Shown here in pieces: positions 45,093 through 52,246 of a DNA stretch of 64,000 nt; positions within the stretch are counted from its first letter, which is position 1, and each line of letters opens with the position of its first letter. A model generated the notes under the pieces. The model had not been told where the DNA came from and did no database searches. It worked only from the letters and a program-made list of their open reading frames with translations. The stretch is from Salinicola socius (GTDB lineage Bacteria > Pseudomonadota > Gammaproteobacteria > Pseudomonadales > Halomonadaceae). The stretch covers positions 186,001 through 250,000 of the forward strand of contig NZ_MSDO01000001.1 in the NCBI RefSeq assembly GCF_001937195.1, written 5' to 3'. The translations under genes and the position numbers were made by a program.

Positions 45093-45987
45093 GCCCGACG
45101 CCGATCCGATCCCGGTGATACTGATTGCCGGCTATCTCGGCGCCGGCAAGACGACCTGGCTCAACGCCCATCTGCGAGACGGCGTGGCGCCGGATACGCT
45201 GGTGCTGGTCAACGACTTCGGCACCATCAATGTCGATGCCGAGCTGATCGACTACGCCGGGGAGCGCCTGCTCAAGCTCAGCAGCGGCTGCCTGTGCTGC
45301 TCGCTGAGCGACGAGCTGGGAACCCAGCTGTCGCGTATCGGCCGTTGGCCGGCGCCGCCGGCGGCGCTGATCATCGAGACCAGCGGCGTGGCCCGGCCGC
45401 GCCGGATCGCCGACCTGATCCGGGTGGCGCGCCGCTTCCGGCTGGCACGCATCGTCACCCTGGTCGATCTGGCGAGCCTGGCACAGCGGCTGATTGACAG
45501 CCGCGTCGGCGAGCTGGTGGCCGATCAGATTGCCAGCGCCGACACCCTCTCGCTCAATCGCGGCGACGATCTCGACGATGCCGAGCGCGAACGATTGATG
45601 CGTCGGCTGCATTCGCTCAATCCCCATGCCCAGGTCGCTCACGCCGGTTTCAGGACCGGACGACGGGAGCGAGCGGCACCGAAGCGACCGCTGACATTGC
45701 GCCGTACCGACGAGCGCGACCCCGACTGGCAACGCTTCGCGATCGCGCTTCCCTCCTCGCTGTCACGGCAAACGCTGGAAGCGTTGCTGACCGAGCATGC
45801 CGACGGCCTGGCGCGAGCCAAGGGGTTCCTTCAGGCCGACGGCCGGCACTACGTGTTCCAGTGGAGCGGCGGACAGGCCGAATGGACGCCCACTGCGCCA
45901 CGCCCGGGGGCCAGACAGCTGGTGGGAATCGGCTTTGCCGGGGCACCCTTGGATGCGCTGATCGCGGCACTGAGGGCCCTCGCCTGA
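45085..45987 (+). CDS. COG0523 (CobW-type) metallochaperone GTPase
   Basis: A 300-residue G3E GTPase. Walker A GYLGAGKTT is at 16-24, and the CxCC metal-binding motif is GCLCC at 68-72. Switch IIETSGVARP follows. The usual NKxD guanine-specificity motif is NRGD at 159-162, a mild change. A short CobW C-domain is present (LSRQTLEALL onward). Members deliver zinc or other metals to client enzymes. It starts within the end of the amidohydrolase gene, so it may metallate that enzyme. The name is by family; client is inferred. Confidence 0.88.
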   Translation: MAEPDADPIPVILIAGYLGAGKTTWLNAHLRDGVAPDTLVLVNDFGTINVDAELIDYAGERLLKLSSGCLCCSLSDELGTQLSRIGRWPAPPAALIIETSGVARPRRIADLIRVARRFRLARIVTLVDLASLAQRLIDSRVGELVADQIASADTLSLNRGDDLDDAERERLMRRLHSLNPHAQVAHAGFRTGRRERAAPKRPLTLRRTDERDPDWQRFAIALPSSLSRQTLEALLTEHADGLARAKGFLQADGRHYVFQWSGGQAEWTPTAPRPGARQLVGIGFAGAPLDALIAALRALA

Positions 45988-46133
45988 TTTGCCGGCGGCA
46001 ACGCCGATCTGGCCAGCCGATGTTCATCAACTGGCTCTACAGCAACCGCTCCCGGATTCTTTAGGGTGGGATCACCGGTACGCAATCGTCACGACCCATC
46101 ACCGACACCAACAACAATGAGAGGGTGTACTTC

Positions 46134-47042
46134 ATGATGCGCTTCCCGAACCGCAAATCCACCGTCAGGTTCCCACTGTCCCGTCTCGCCGCCAAGACCA
46201 TGGCCGGTACGCTGATGGCACTTTCCCTGTCGACTGTGTCGCCGGCGACGTTCGCCGCCGACCTGCCGGAGATCGAAAGCCGCGGCTATCTGAGCGTGGC
46301 GACGGAGGACAACTACGCCCCGTTCAACTTCATCGAGGATGGCAACGCCAAGGGCTTCAACACCGACATGCTCGAGGAGCTGCGTAACTACGCCGACTTC
46401 GAGATCCGCCAGGACATCCTGCCCTGGACCGGCCTGCTGGCGGCCGTCTCTACCGGCCAGTACGACATGGCGCTGACCGGCGCCTCGGTCTCCGACGAGC
46501 GCCTGCGGGTGTTCAACTACACCCCGCCCTACGCCTCCGCCCAACACTTCGCGATCAAGCGCGCCGACGACGACAGCATCAACGACGTCGACGACCTCAG
46601 CGGCAAGAAAGTGGGCGTTCAGGCGGGCAGCGTGCTGCTGTCGCGGCTGCCGGAGCTGAAGAAGATGCTCGAGGACGACGGCGGCGAGCTGGGTGAGGTA
46701 GTGCAGTACGAATCCTACCCCGAAGCCTTCGCCGACCTGGCCAACGGCCGCCTCGATTTCGTCATTGACTCGGCCGTGCCGGTCAACACGCTGGTGACTT
46801 CCAAGCCGGACGTCTTTGCCAAGGGCCCGGCGGTCTCCGGCGCCGGCTACGTCTCCTGGCCGATCCCCAAGTCGAGCCCGGAACTGCTCGCCTACATGAC
46901 CACATTCCTCGATCACATGAAGGAAACCGGCCGTCTGGCCGAGCTGCAGGAGAAGTGGTTCGGCGAGAGCTTCCCCGACCTGCCCGACGAGCCGTTGGAA
47001 AGCGTCGAGCAGTTCCACGAGCTGGCGGGCCTGGACGACTGA
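46134..47042 (+). CDS. Polar amino acid ABC transporter, substrate-binding protein
   Basis: A 302-residue periplasmic binding protein of the SBP_bac_3 fold. A signal peptide occupies about residues 1-40 (basic MMRFPNRKSTVRF, then MAGTLMALSLSTVSPATFAA). The motifs RGYLSVATEDNYAPFNFIEDGNAKGF and DMALTGASVSDERLRVFNY are typical of amino acid binding proteins. The exact ligand is not predictable. GAGAGG precedes the two ATGs. It heads a transporter operon with two permeases and an ATPase. Confidence 0.93.
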   Translation: MMRFPNRKSTVRFPLSRLAAKTMAGTLMALSLSTVSPATFAADLPEIESRGYLSVATEDNYAPFNFIEDGNAKGFNTDMLEELRNYADFEIRQDILPWTGLLAAVSTGQYDMALTGASVSDERLRVFNYTPPYASAQHFAIKRADDDSINDVDDLSGKKVGVQAGSVLLSRLPELKKMLEDDGGELGEVVQYESYPEAFADLANGRLDFVIDSAVPVNTLVTSKPDVFAKGPAVSGAGYVSWPIPKSSPELLAYMTTFLDHMKETGRLAELQEKWFGESFPDLPDEPLESVEQFHELAGLDD

Positions 47043-47082
47043 TCCTGGTGGCCCGATCGTCGAGTCGCACGACACACCTCAT

Positions 47083-47111
47083 CGCCTGACACGTCACAGC
47101 GCCTGACACGT
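47083..47111. repeat. Tandem 17-base repeat before the permease gene
   Basis: CGCCTGACACGT occurs at 47083-47094 and at 47100-47111 (period 17), with the next few bases also similar. It lies in the gap between the binding-protein and permease genes, just before the hairpin at 47121. Confidence 0.7.
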
Positions 47112-47120
47112 AACATCCTT

Positions 47121-47144
47121 GGCGCCGCAGGTTTGCGCGGCGCC
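47121..47144 (+). terminator. Intercistronic hairpin in the ABC operon
   Basis: Perfect 8-bp stem GGCGCCGC / GCGGCGCC with an 8-base loop between the binding-protein and permease genes. Such hairpins in amino-acid ABC operons commonly lower permease expression or protect the binding-protein mRNA; there is no T-run, so it is probably a partial terminator or stabiliser. Confidence 0.55.
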
Positions 47145-47175
47145 TTCCCCGTTCTCAAGTCTTCGGGAGCCGCCC

Positions 47176-47817
47176 ATGAACGCCAGTGCCTGGCAGATGC
47201 TGCTCGAGGGCGCCTGGACGACCGTCTGGATTTCCGGCGTATCGATCGCCATGGGGGTCACGGCCGGCCTGATGCTGGCCCTGATCCGCCTCGCCCGCAT
47301 TCCCGTCATCGATCAGATTCTGGTGCTGTATATCAGCCTGGCGCGTGCCACGCCGCTGGTCACGCTGGCGCTGTTCATTTTCCTCAGCGCCCCGACCTTC
47401 GGCATCAATCTCGATCGCAACGTCGCCGGCATCCTGGCGCTGACGCTCAACACCACGGCGTTCAACGCCGAAATCTGGCGCAGCGCCTTTCGCAACTTCT
47501 CCCGCGATCAGCGCGAGGCGGCCATGGCCGCCGGCATGACACCGTGGGTCACTTTCCGGCGCATCATGCTGCCGCAGATGATGATCACCAGCCTGCCCGG
47601 ATTGATCAACGAGATGTCGTTTCTGATCAAGGGCAGCCCGGCGATCGCGGTGATCGGGATCGTCGACCTGACCCGGGTCACCAATCGCATCTCGGCCGTC
47701 ACCTACGAACCCCTGCCACCGATTCTGGTCGCCTGCGCGCTCTACATGGCCGCGATCGGCTGCCTGGTCTGGCTGCAGCGAATCGCCGAACGTCGCGCCA
47801 ATCGGCTGGCGGTGTGA
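47176..47817 (+). CDS. Amino acid ABC permease (HisM/HisQ type) 1
   Basis: A 213-residue inner-membrane permease with about five helices. The cytoplasmic EAA loop is seen in QREAAMAAGMTPWVTFRRIMLPQ near 120-140. Start chosen at MNASAWQML, with GGGAG upstream. Second gene of the transporter, before the second permease (48 bases). Confidence 0.92.
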   Translation: MNASAWQMLLEGAWTTVWISGVSIAMGVTAGLMLALIRLARIPVIDQILVLYISLARATPLVTLALFIFLSAPTFGINLDRNVAGILALTLNTTAFNAEIWRSAFRNFSRDQREAAMAAGMTPWVTFRRIMLPQMMITSLPGLINEMSFLIKGSPAIAVIGIVDLTRVTNRISAVTYEPLPPILVACALYMAAIGCLVWLQRIAERRANRLAV

Positions 47818-47865
47818 TGGGCCAACAACGACAGGGCGGCAGTCCCCAAACGCCGAGGAGGCGCC

Positions 47866-48531
47866 ATGAGTAACTGGGAGATTCTGTGGAGCGCCCGTGA
47901 CCAGTTCTGGAGCGGATTCTTCAGCACGATGGAGATCTTCGGCCTGTCGATCAGCGCTGCATTCCTGATCGGCTGCGGCATGCTCTATCTGCTGGAGGGA
48001 AGCCGGCCACGCCTGACCGTGCCGCTGCGGGTAGTCATCGACGGCATGCGGATGCTGCCGTTTCTGATCCTGGCCTATCTGCTCTACTACGGTCTGCCGG
48101 CGTTCGACATTCGTCTCGATGCGTGGTGGTCCGGCGTCGGGGCACTCGCGGTCTACCACGGCTGCTATTTCGCCGAGATATTCCGCGGCACCCGGCTGAC
48201 CTTCCCGCCCGGCCAGGTCGAAGCCGCCAAGGCGCATGGATTCACCAAGGGCAAGATGTTCTTCCGCCTGATCCTGCCCCAGATCGTGATGCAGACCCGG
48301 CCGCTATTGGGCAACCAGCTGATCTACGCGCTCAAGGACACCGCCTTCCTGGTAATCATCACCGTGCAGGAACTCACCGCCGCCGCCAATAGCCTGTCGG
48401 GAACCTATTTCATCCCTACCGAGGCCTTCATCGTGGTCATCGGCTTCTACTGGGCGGTCAGCGTGGTCATGGAGATCATCATCAAGCAGTGTGGCCGCTT
48501 CAGCGCCAAACGGGGGTTCGACAATGTTTGA
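47866..48531 (+). CDS. Amino acid ABC permease (HisM/HisQ type) 2
   Basis: A 221-residue partner permease. It has the EAA-type loop in GQVEAAKAHGFTKGKMFFRLILPQ near 120-143. It forms the heterodimeric channel with the preceding gene. The last codons overlap the ATPase start by 8 bases, a sign of coupled translation. Confidence 0.92.
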   Translation: MSNWEILWSARDQFWSGFFSTMEIFGLSISAAFLIGCGMLYLLEGSRPRLTVPLRVVIDGMRMLPFLILAYLLYYGLPAFDIRLDAWWSGVGALAVYHGCYFAEIFRGTRLTFPPGQVEAAKAHGFTKGKMFFRLILPQIVMQTRPLLGNQLIYALKDTAFLVIITVQELTAAANSLSGTYFIPTEAFIVVIGFYWAVSVVMEIIIKQCGRFSAKRGFDNV

Positions 48532-49345
48532 GAAGAACACGTCTGAAAGGGTCGGGGCTGAACAAACCGTGCCTGACGCAGCCCGCAGCGAGCAGGCCGC
48601 GGTCTCGATCCGCCATCTGTCGAAGAGTTTCGACGGCGTCGAGGTCCTGCGCGACGTGGATCTGGAGGTGCGCGAAGGCGACGTGGTGACGATTCTGGGC
48701 TCCTCCGGCTCCGGCAAGTCGACGCTGTTACGCTGCATCAACTGGCTGGAGCAGCCCGACCGCGGCAGCATTCATATCGGCGGCCAGCGCATCGGGGTCA
48801 ACGACGCCGGCCGGCCCATGCCGGTGCGCGAGCTGGCCAGGGTTCGCGCCCGTACCGGCATGGTCTTCCAGAGCTTCAACCTGTGGCCGCATCTCAACGT
48901 GCTGCACAACGTCACCGAGGCGCCGATCCACGTACTGGGCAAATCGAAGACCCAGGCCGAGGCCCACGCTCGCGAACTGCTGGAGAAGGTCGGCATGTCG
49001 CCCAAGGCCGACGCCTACCCCAGCACCCTCTCCGGCGGCCAGAAGCAGCGCGTGGCGATCGCTCGCGCCCTGGCGATGCAGCCGGAGGTGATGCTGTTCG
49101 ACGAGCCGACGTCGGCGCTCGACCCGGAGCTGGTCGGCGAGGTGCTGTCGGTGATCAGGGATCTCTCCGCCGAGGGCTACACCATGGTCATCGTCACCCA
49201 CGAGATGGCCTTCTCCCGGGCGGTGTCCGACAAGGTCGTGTTCCTGGACAAGGGGCTGATCATCGAACAGGCGGACCCGGAGACGTTCTTCACCAACCCC
49301 AGTACCGAGCGGGTACGCAAGTTCCTGGAGCGCGAAGAGAGTTGA
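48524..49345 (+). CDS. Polar amino acid ABC transporter ATP-binding protein
   Basis: A 273-residue ATPase. Walker A GSSGSGKSTLL is near residue 65, the signature LSGGQKQRVAIARAL near 168, Walker B VMLFDEPTSALDPELV near 188, and the switch His in THEMAFSR. An extra N-terminal stretch of about 25 residues precedes the nucleotide-binding domain. Last of the four transporter genes; followed by a 2-hydroxyacid dehydrogenase 96 bases later. Confidence 0.95.
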   Translation: MFEKNTSERVGAEQTVPDAARSEQAAVSIRHLSKSFDGVEVLRDVDLEVREGDVVTILGSSGSGKSTLLRCINWLEQPDRGSIHIGGQRIGVNDAGRPMPVRELARVRARTGMVFQSFNLWPHLNVLHNVTEAPIHVLGKSKTQAEAHARELLEKVGMSPKADAYPSTLSGGQKQRVAIARALAMQPEVMLFDEPTSALDPELVGEVLSVIRDLSAEGYTMVIVTHEMAFSRAVSDKVVFLDKGLIIEQADPETFFTNPSTERVRKFLEREES

Positions 49346-49441
49346 AACGAAGACCGGCCATCGAAGACGGTGAAAGCGACTCGACAGCCGATGGCGAAAG
49401 TGCCAACAATGCGCAAACGCCATCATTTCGAGGGAGCAGTC

Positions 49442-50398
49442 ATGTCGATAACGGTCACGGTCTTGGACGACTATCAGGGATGCTGTGCCTTTCTCGATGC
49501 CGCCCACGAACTCGACGGCAGCGATGTGCGCCTGGACATCGAACATCGACATCTCGACGACCAGGCGCTGCCCGCCCGCCTGGCGGACAGCGACGCCATC
49601 ATCCTGATCCGCGAACGCACCTCGTTGACCCGCGAACTGCTTGAGCAGCTGCCGAATCTCAAGCTGGTGGTCCAGACCGGGCGACTCTCCTCGGCCATCG
49701 ATGTCGAGGCCTGCCAGGAACTGGATATCGCCGTACGCGACGGTGGCGGCTCGCCAATCGCGCCGGCGGAGCTCACCTGGCTGCTGATCATGGCGGGCTG
49801 TCGGCGTCTGGGCGGCTATCTCGCCCGACAGGCCGAGGGTGACTGGCAGCGCACCAACCAGCTCCTGGAGGCGGAGTCGCTGGGCCACGCCGTCCACGGG
49901 CGTACGCTGGGCATCTGGGGTCTGGGCAAGATCGGCAATCTGGTTGCCGGTTACGCCCAGGCCTTCGGCATGAACGTCGTCGCACACGGTCGGGAAAGCA
50001 GCGCCGGACGTGCCTTCGAAATGGGCATCGAATTCGAGCCCGATCGTCACGCCTTCCTTGCCCGCTGCGACGTGATCAGCCTGCATCTCAAGCTCAATGG
50101 CGATACCCGAGGCATGATCACGCCGGCGGACCTTGCCGCGATGCGCGCCGATGCGCTCTTGGTCAACACCAGCCGTGCCGAGCTGATCCGCGCCGGTGCG
50201 CTGCTCGACGCCCTCGATGCCGGGCGTCCCGGGGCGGCCGCGCTGGACGTATTCGAGAACGAGCCCGCCGGTGCCAACGCTTACCAGGCCCATCCCCGGG
50301 TGCTGGCGACCCCGCATATCGGCTTCGTCGAGAAGGACACCTACGAGCTCTATTTCTCGACCGCGTTTCGCCAGGTCCGGGAGTTCTTTGCCGGCTAG
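49442..50398 (+). CDS. D-2-hydroxyacid dehydrogenase family protein
   Basis: NAD-dependent oxidoreductase of the D-2-hydroxyacid dehydrogenase / phosphoglycerate dehydrogenase fold, 318 residues. The Rossmann motif GIWGLGKIGN begins near 157. Catalytic Arg is in VNTSRAELIR, and the His in ATPHIGF near 292. It may reduce a 2-oxo acid made from the imported amino compound; substrate is not known. Start at MSITVTVLDDY with GGGAG upstream. A strong hairpin follows, so the transporter unit ends here. Confidence 0.88.
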   Translation: MSITVTVLDDYQGCCAFLDAAHELDGSDVRLDIEHRHLDDQALPARLADSDAIILIRERTSLTRELLEQLPNLKLVVQTGRLSSAIDVEACQELDIAVRDGGGSPIAPAELTWLLIMAGCRRLGGYLARQAEGDWQRTNQLLEAESLGHAVHGRTLGIWGLGKIGNLVAGYAQAFGMNVVAHGRESSAGRAFEMGIEFEPDRHAFLARCDVISLHLKLNGDTRGMITPADLAAMRADALLVNTSRAELIRAGALLDALDAGRPGAAALDVFENEPAGANAYQAHPRVLATPHIGFVEKDTYELYFSTAFRQVREFFAG

Positions 50399-50406
50399 AG
50401 CGCAAA

Positions 50407-50438
50407 ACGACAACCCCGGCCGAGGCCGGGGTTGTCGT
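50407..50438. terminator. Hairpin between the dehydrogenase and GST genes
   Basis: A perfect 14-bp stem ACGACAACCCCGGC / GCCGGGGTTGTCGT with a 4-base loop. On the minus strand a TTTT tail follows, so it should act as a terminator for the GST gene and, without a tail, for the dehydrogenase unit. Confidence 0.8.
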
Positions 50439-50472
50439 GGATATCGCCAAGTCTGGCGTCGTGGCGCAGGCG

Positions 50473-51159
50473 CTACTGCCCGAACAGGTGCTTGCGCGCC
50501 TCGTCGGTCATTTCCACGTTGTTCTGCGGATTGATCTCTTCCGCCCTGGCGTAGGCGACCCTGACCGCCTCGCGCTGGCCGATCTGCTCGAACCAGCGCT
50601 GCAGGCTGGGATAGTCTTCCAGGTCCATGCCCTGCTTCTCGTAGGGCTTGATCCACGGCCAGATCGCCATATCGGCAATGGAGTAATCATCGCCGGCGAC
50701 GAAATCGTTATCGTCGAGCTGCTTGTCCAGCACGCGGTAAAGCCGCGAGGTCTCGTTCATGTAGCGTTCGACGGCGTAATCGATCTTCTTCGGCGCGTAG
50801 TTGCGAAAGTGATGGTTCTGGCCCGCCATCGGCCCCAACCCGCCCATCTGCCAGTTGAGCCACTGCAGCACGCGATAGCGCTGGCGCCCGCTCTTGGGCA
50901 GGAACTTGCCACTCTTGTCGGCCAGATATTCGAGGATCGCGCCGGATTCGAACAGCGACAGCGGCTGACCGCCATCGGCCGGCGCACGATCAACGATCGC
51001 GGGAATACGGTTGTTGGGGGCGATCTCGAGAAACTCAGGCGTGAACTGCTCGCCCTTGCCGATATTGACCGGATGAATACGATAATCGAGACCCGCTTCC
51101 TCGAGAAAAAGCGTGATCTTGTGACCGTTGGGGGTCGTCCAGTAGTAGAGATCGATCAT
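50473..51159 (-). CDS. Glutathione transferase, YfcG/YghU-like
   Basis: A 228-residue GST of the bacterial Nu class, related to YfcG, which acts as a GSH-dependent disulfide-bond reductase. N-terminal thioredoxin fold begins DLYYWTTPNGHKITLFLEEA with the Thr/Asn active-site region (about 8-10), and RIPAIVDRA and SLFESGAILEYLA bind glutathione. The helical C-domain has LQWLNWQMGGLGPMAGQNHHF. Start ATG at 51159 has AGGAG six bases upstream; a GTG just before is less likely. Confidence 0.9.
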   Translation of the reverse strand: MIDLYYWTTPNGHKITLFLEEAGLDYRIHPVNIGKGEQFTPEFLEIAPNNRIPAIVDRAPADGGQPLSLFESGAILEYLADKSGKFLPKSGRQRYRVLQWLNWQMGGLGPMAGQNHHFRNYAPKKIDYAVERYMNETSRLYRVLDKQLDDNDFVAGDDYSIADMAIWPWIKPYEKQGMDLEDYPSLQRWFEQIGQREAVRVAYARAEEINPQNNVEMTDEARKHLFGQ

Positions 51160-51287
51160 CACAGGCTCCTGTCGTGACGCCCGGCGGTAAGCCGGATGCT
51201 GTCAGGATAGGCTTTGCGCGAGGCGGCGTCTTCCGACATCGCCCCGCGCCGTTCAAAAGCGCCTGCTCGATCGGCTAAAGCTCGCGA

Positions 51288-51998
51288 TCAGTTGGCATAG
51301 CCGCCGTCGATATCGACGATCCGTGTGGCATTGCGGCCGACGCCGCCATGCAGATCCAGCATTCGCTGGAACCAGGCGTAGACCGGGTCGGCGTTGGAGA
51401 TCAGATCGGCCGCGGAGGTGACCCGCGCCCACATGAACGCGCCCACCACCAGATAGTCCGATGCGCCCGCTTCGTCGCCTTCCAGAAACGGCGATTCTTC
51501 CAGTCGACCGCGCATCGGCTCCAGTGCCTTGTCGAGCATCGATAGCCCCTGGCTCGGCGAGTGCATCTCCTCCAGCGTGCGGCCGAACGCCTTTTCGCGC
51601 GTGGTACGGAAATAGTCACGGTCGTCGGGATGCACGGCGTTGAATACGTCCATCAGGATGGTGCGCATGACGCCCGGCGCCAGCGAACGCTCAGCGTAGA
51701 ACTTGAAGAATCTTGCCCGAGCCTCGGCCGTCTCGCCTCCCAGCAGCGGCTTGTCCGGATAGACGCGATCGAGATAGCGGAAGATTTCGTAGCTGTCGAC
51801 GACCGTCTGGTCACCATCGACGAATACCGGCACCTTCGTCTGATCGGAGAAGGCGATCGCCTCCTTGTCGGTGAACTTCCACGGCACGAATTCGCAATCG
51901 AGCCCTTTATGCGCCAGCGCATACTTGACCCGCCAGCAGTAGGGAGAGAATCGCAGACGCTCGTCGCGCCCACACAGATCGAACATCTTACGGCCCAT
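51288..51998 (-). CDS. Glutathione transferase, beta-etherase/LigE-like
   Basis: A 236-residue GST. The N-terminal fold carries RFSPYCWRVKYALAHKGL (SPYC at the N-terminal helix), VPVFVDGDQTVVDSYEIFRYL, and a C-terminal helical domain (SDYLVVGAFMWARVTSAADL). The layout resembles LigE/LigF-type etherases and related uncharacterised GSTs. Whether it breaks ethers or conjugates is not shown. GGAG precedes the ATG at 51998. Possibly cotranscribed with the next GST on the same strand, 128 bases apart. Confidence 0.85.
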   Translation of the reverse strand: MGRKMFDLCGRDERLRFSPYCWRVKYALAHKGLDCEFVPWKFTDKEAIAFSDQTKVPVFVDGDQTVVDSYEIFRYLDRVYPDKPLLGGETAEARARFFKFYAERSLAPGVMRTILMDVFNAVHPDDRDYFRTTREKAFGRTLEEMHSPSQGLSMLDKALEPMRGRLEESPFLEGDEAGASDYLVVGAFMWARVTSAADLISNADPVYAWFQRMLDLHGGVGRNATRIVDIDGGYAN

Positions 51999-52246
51999 GT
52001 CACACTCCTCGTCAGATACGGCTGTCACGCTGCAGTGGTCGCAGCATGTCCAAGGGAGCGTGAGTCGTCAAACCCTGAACGCGCACGCTGACGATTCACA
52101 TCGCGTCGGCGAAAATCGGAAATCGTTGCCATACTGTTACGGATAGCAGTCATACCGTGAGCCTGCGAGCCACCTTTTCGGGCAGGACTTTTCAGACAGG
52201 ATCGCGGCGGGTTTACCACCTCGGATCGGTCACGAAGGAGTAGATC

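Noticed and set aside
48728-50656. A 642-codon open frame on the minus strand.
   Set aside because: It runs antisense to the ABC ATPase and the D-2-hydroxyacid dehydrogenase, both of which have full motif sets.
52188-52199. ACTTTTCAGACAG, similar to the right end of the palindromic element.
   Set aside because: No matching left end or internal arms within 200 bases. Could be a relic, but the similarity is too short to claim.
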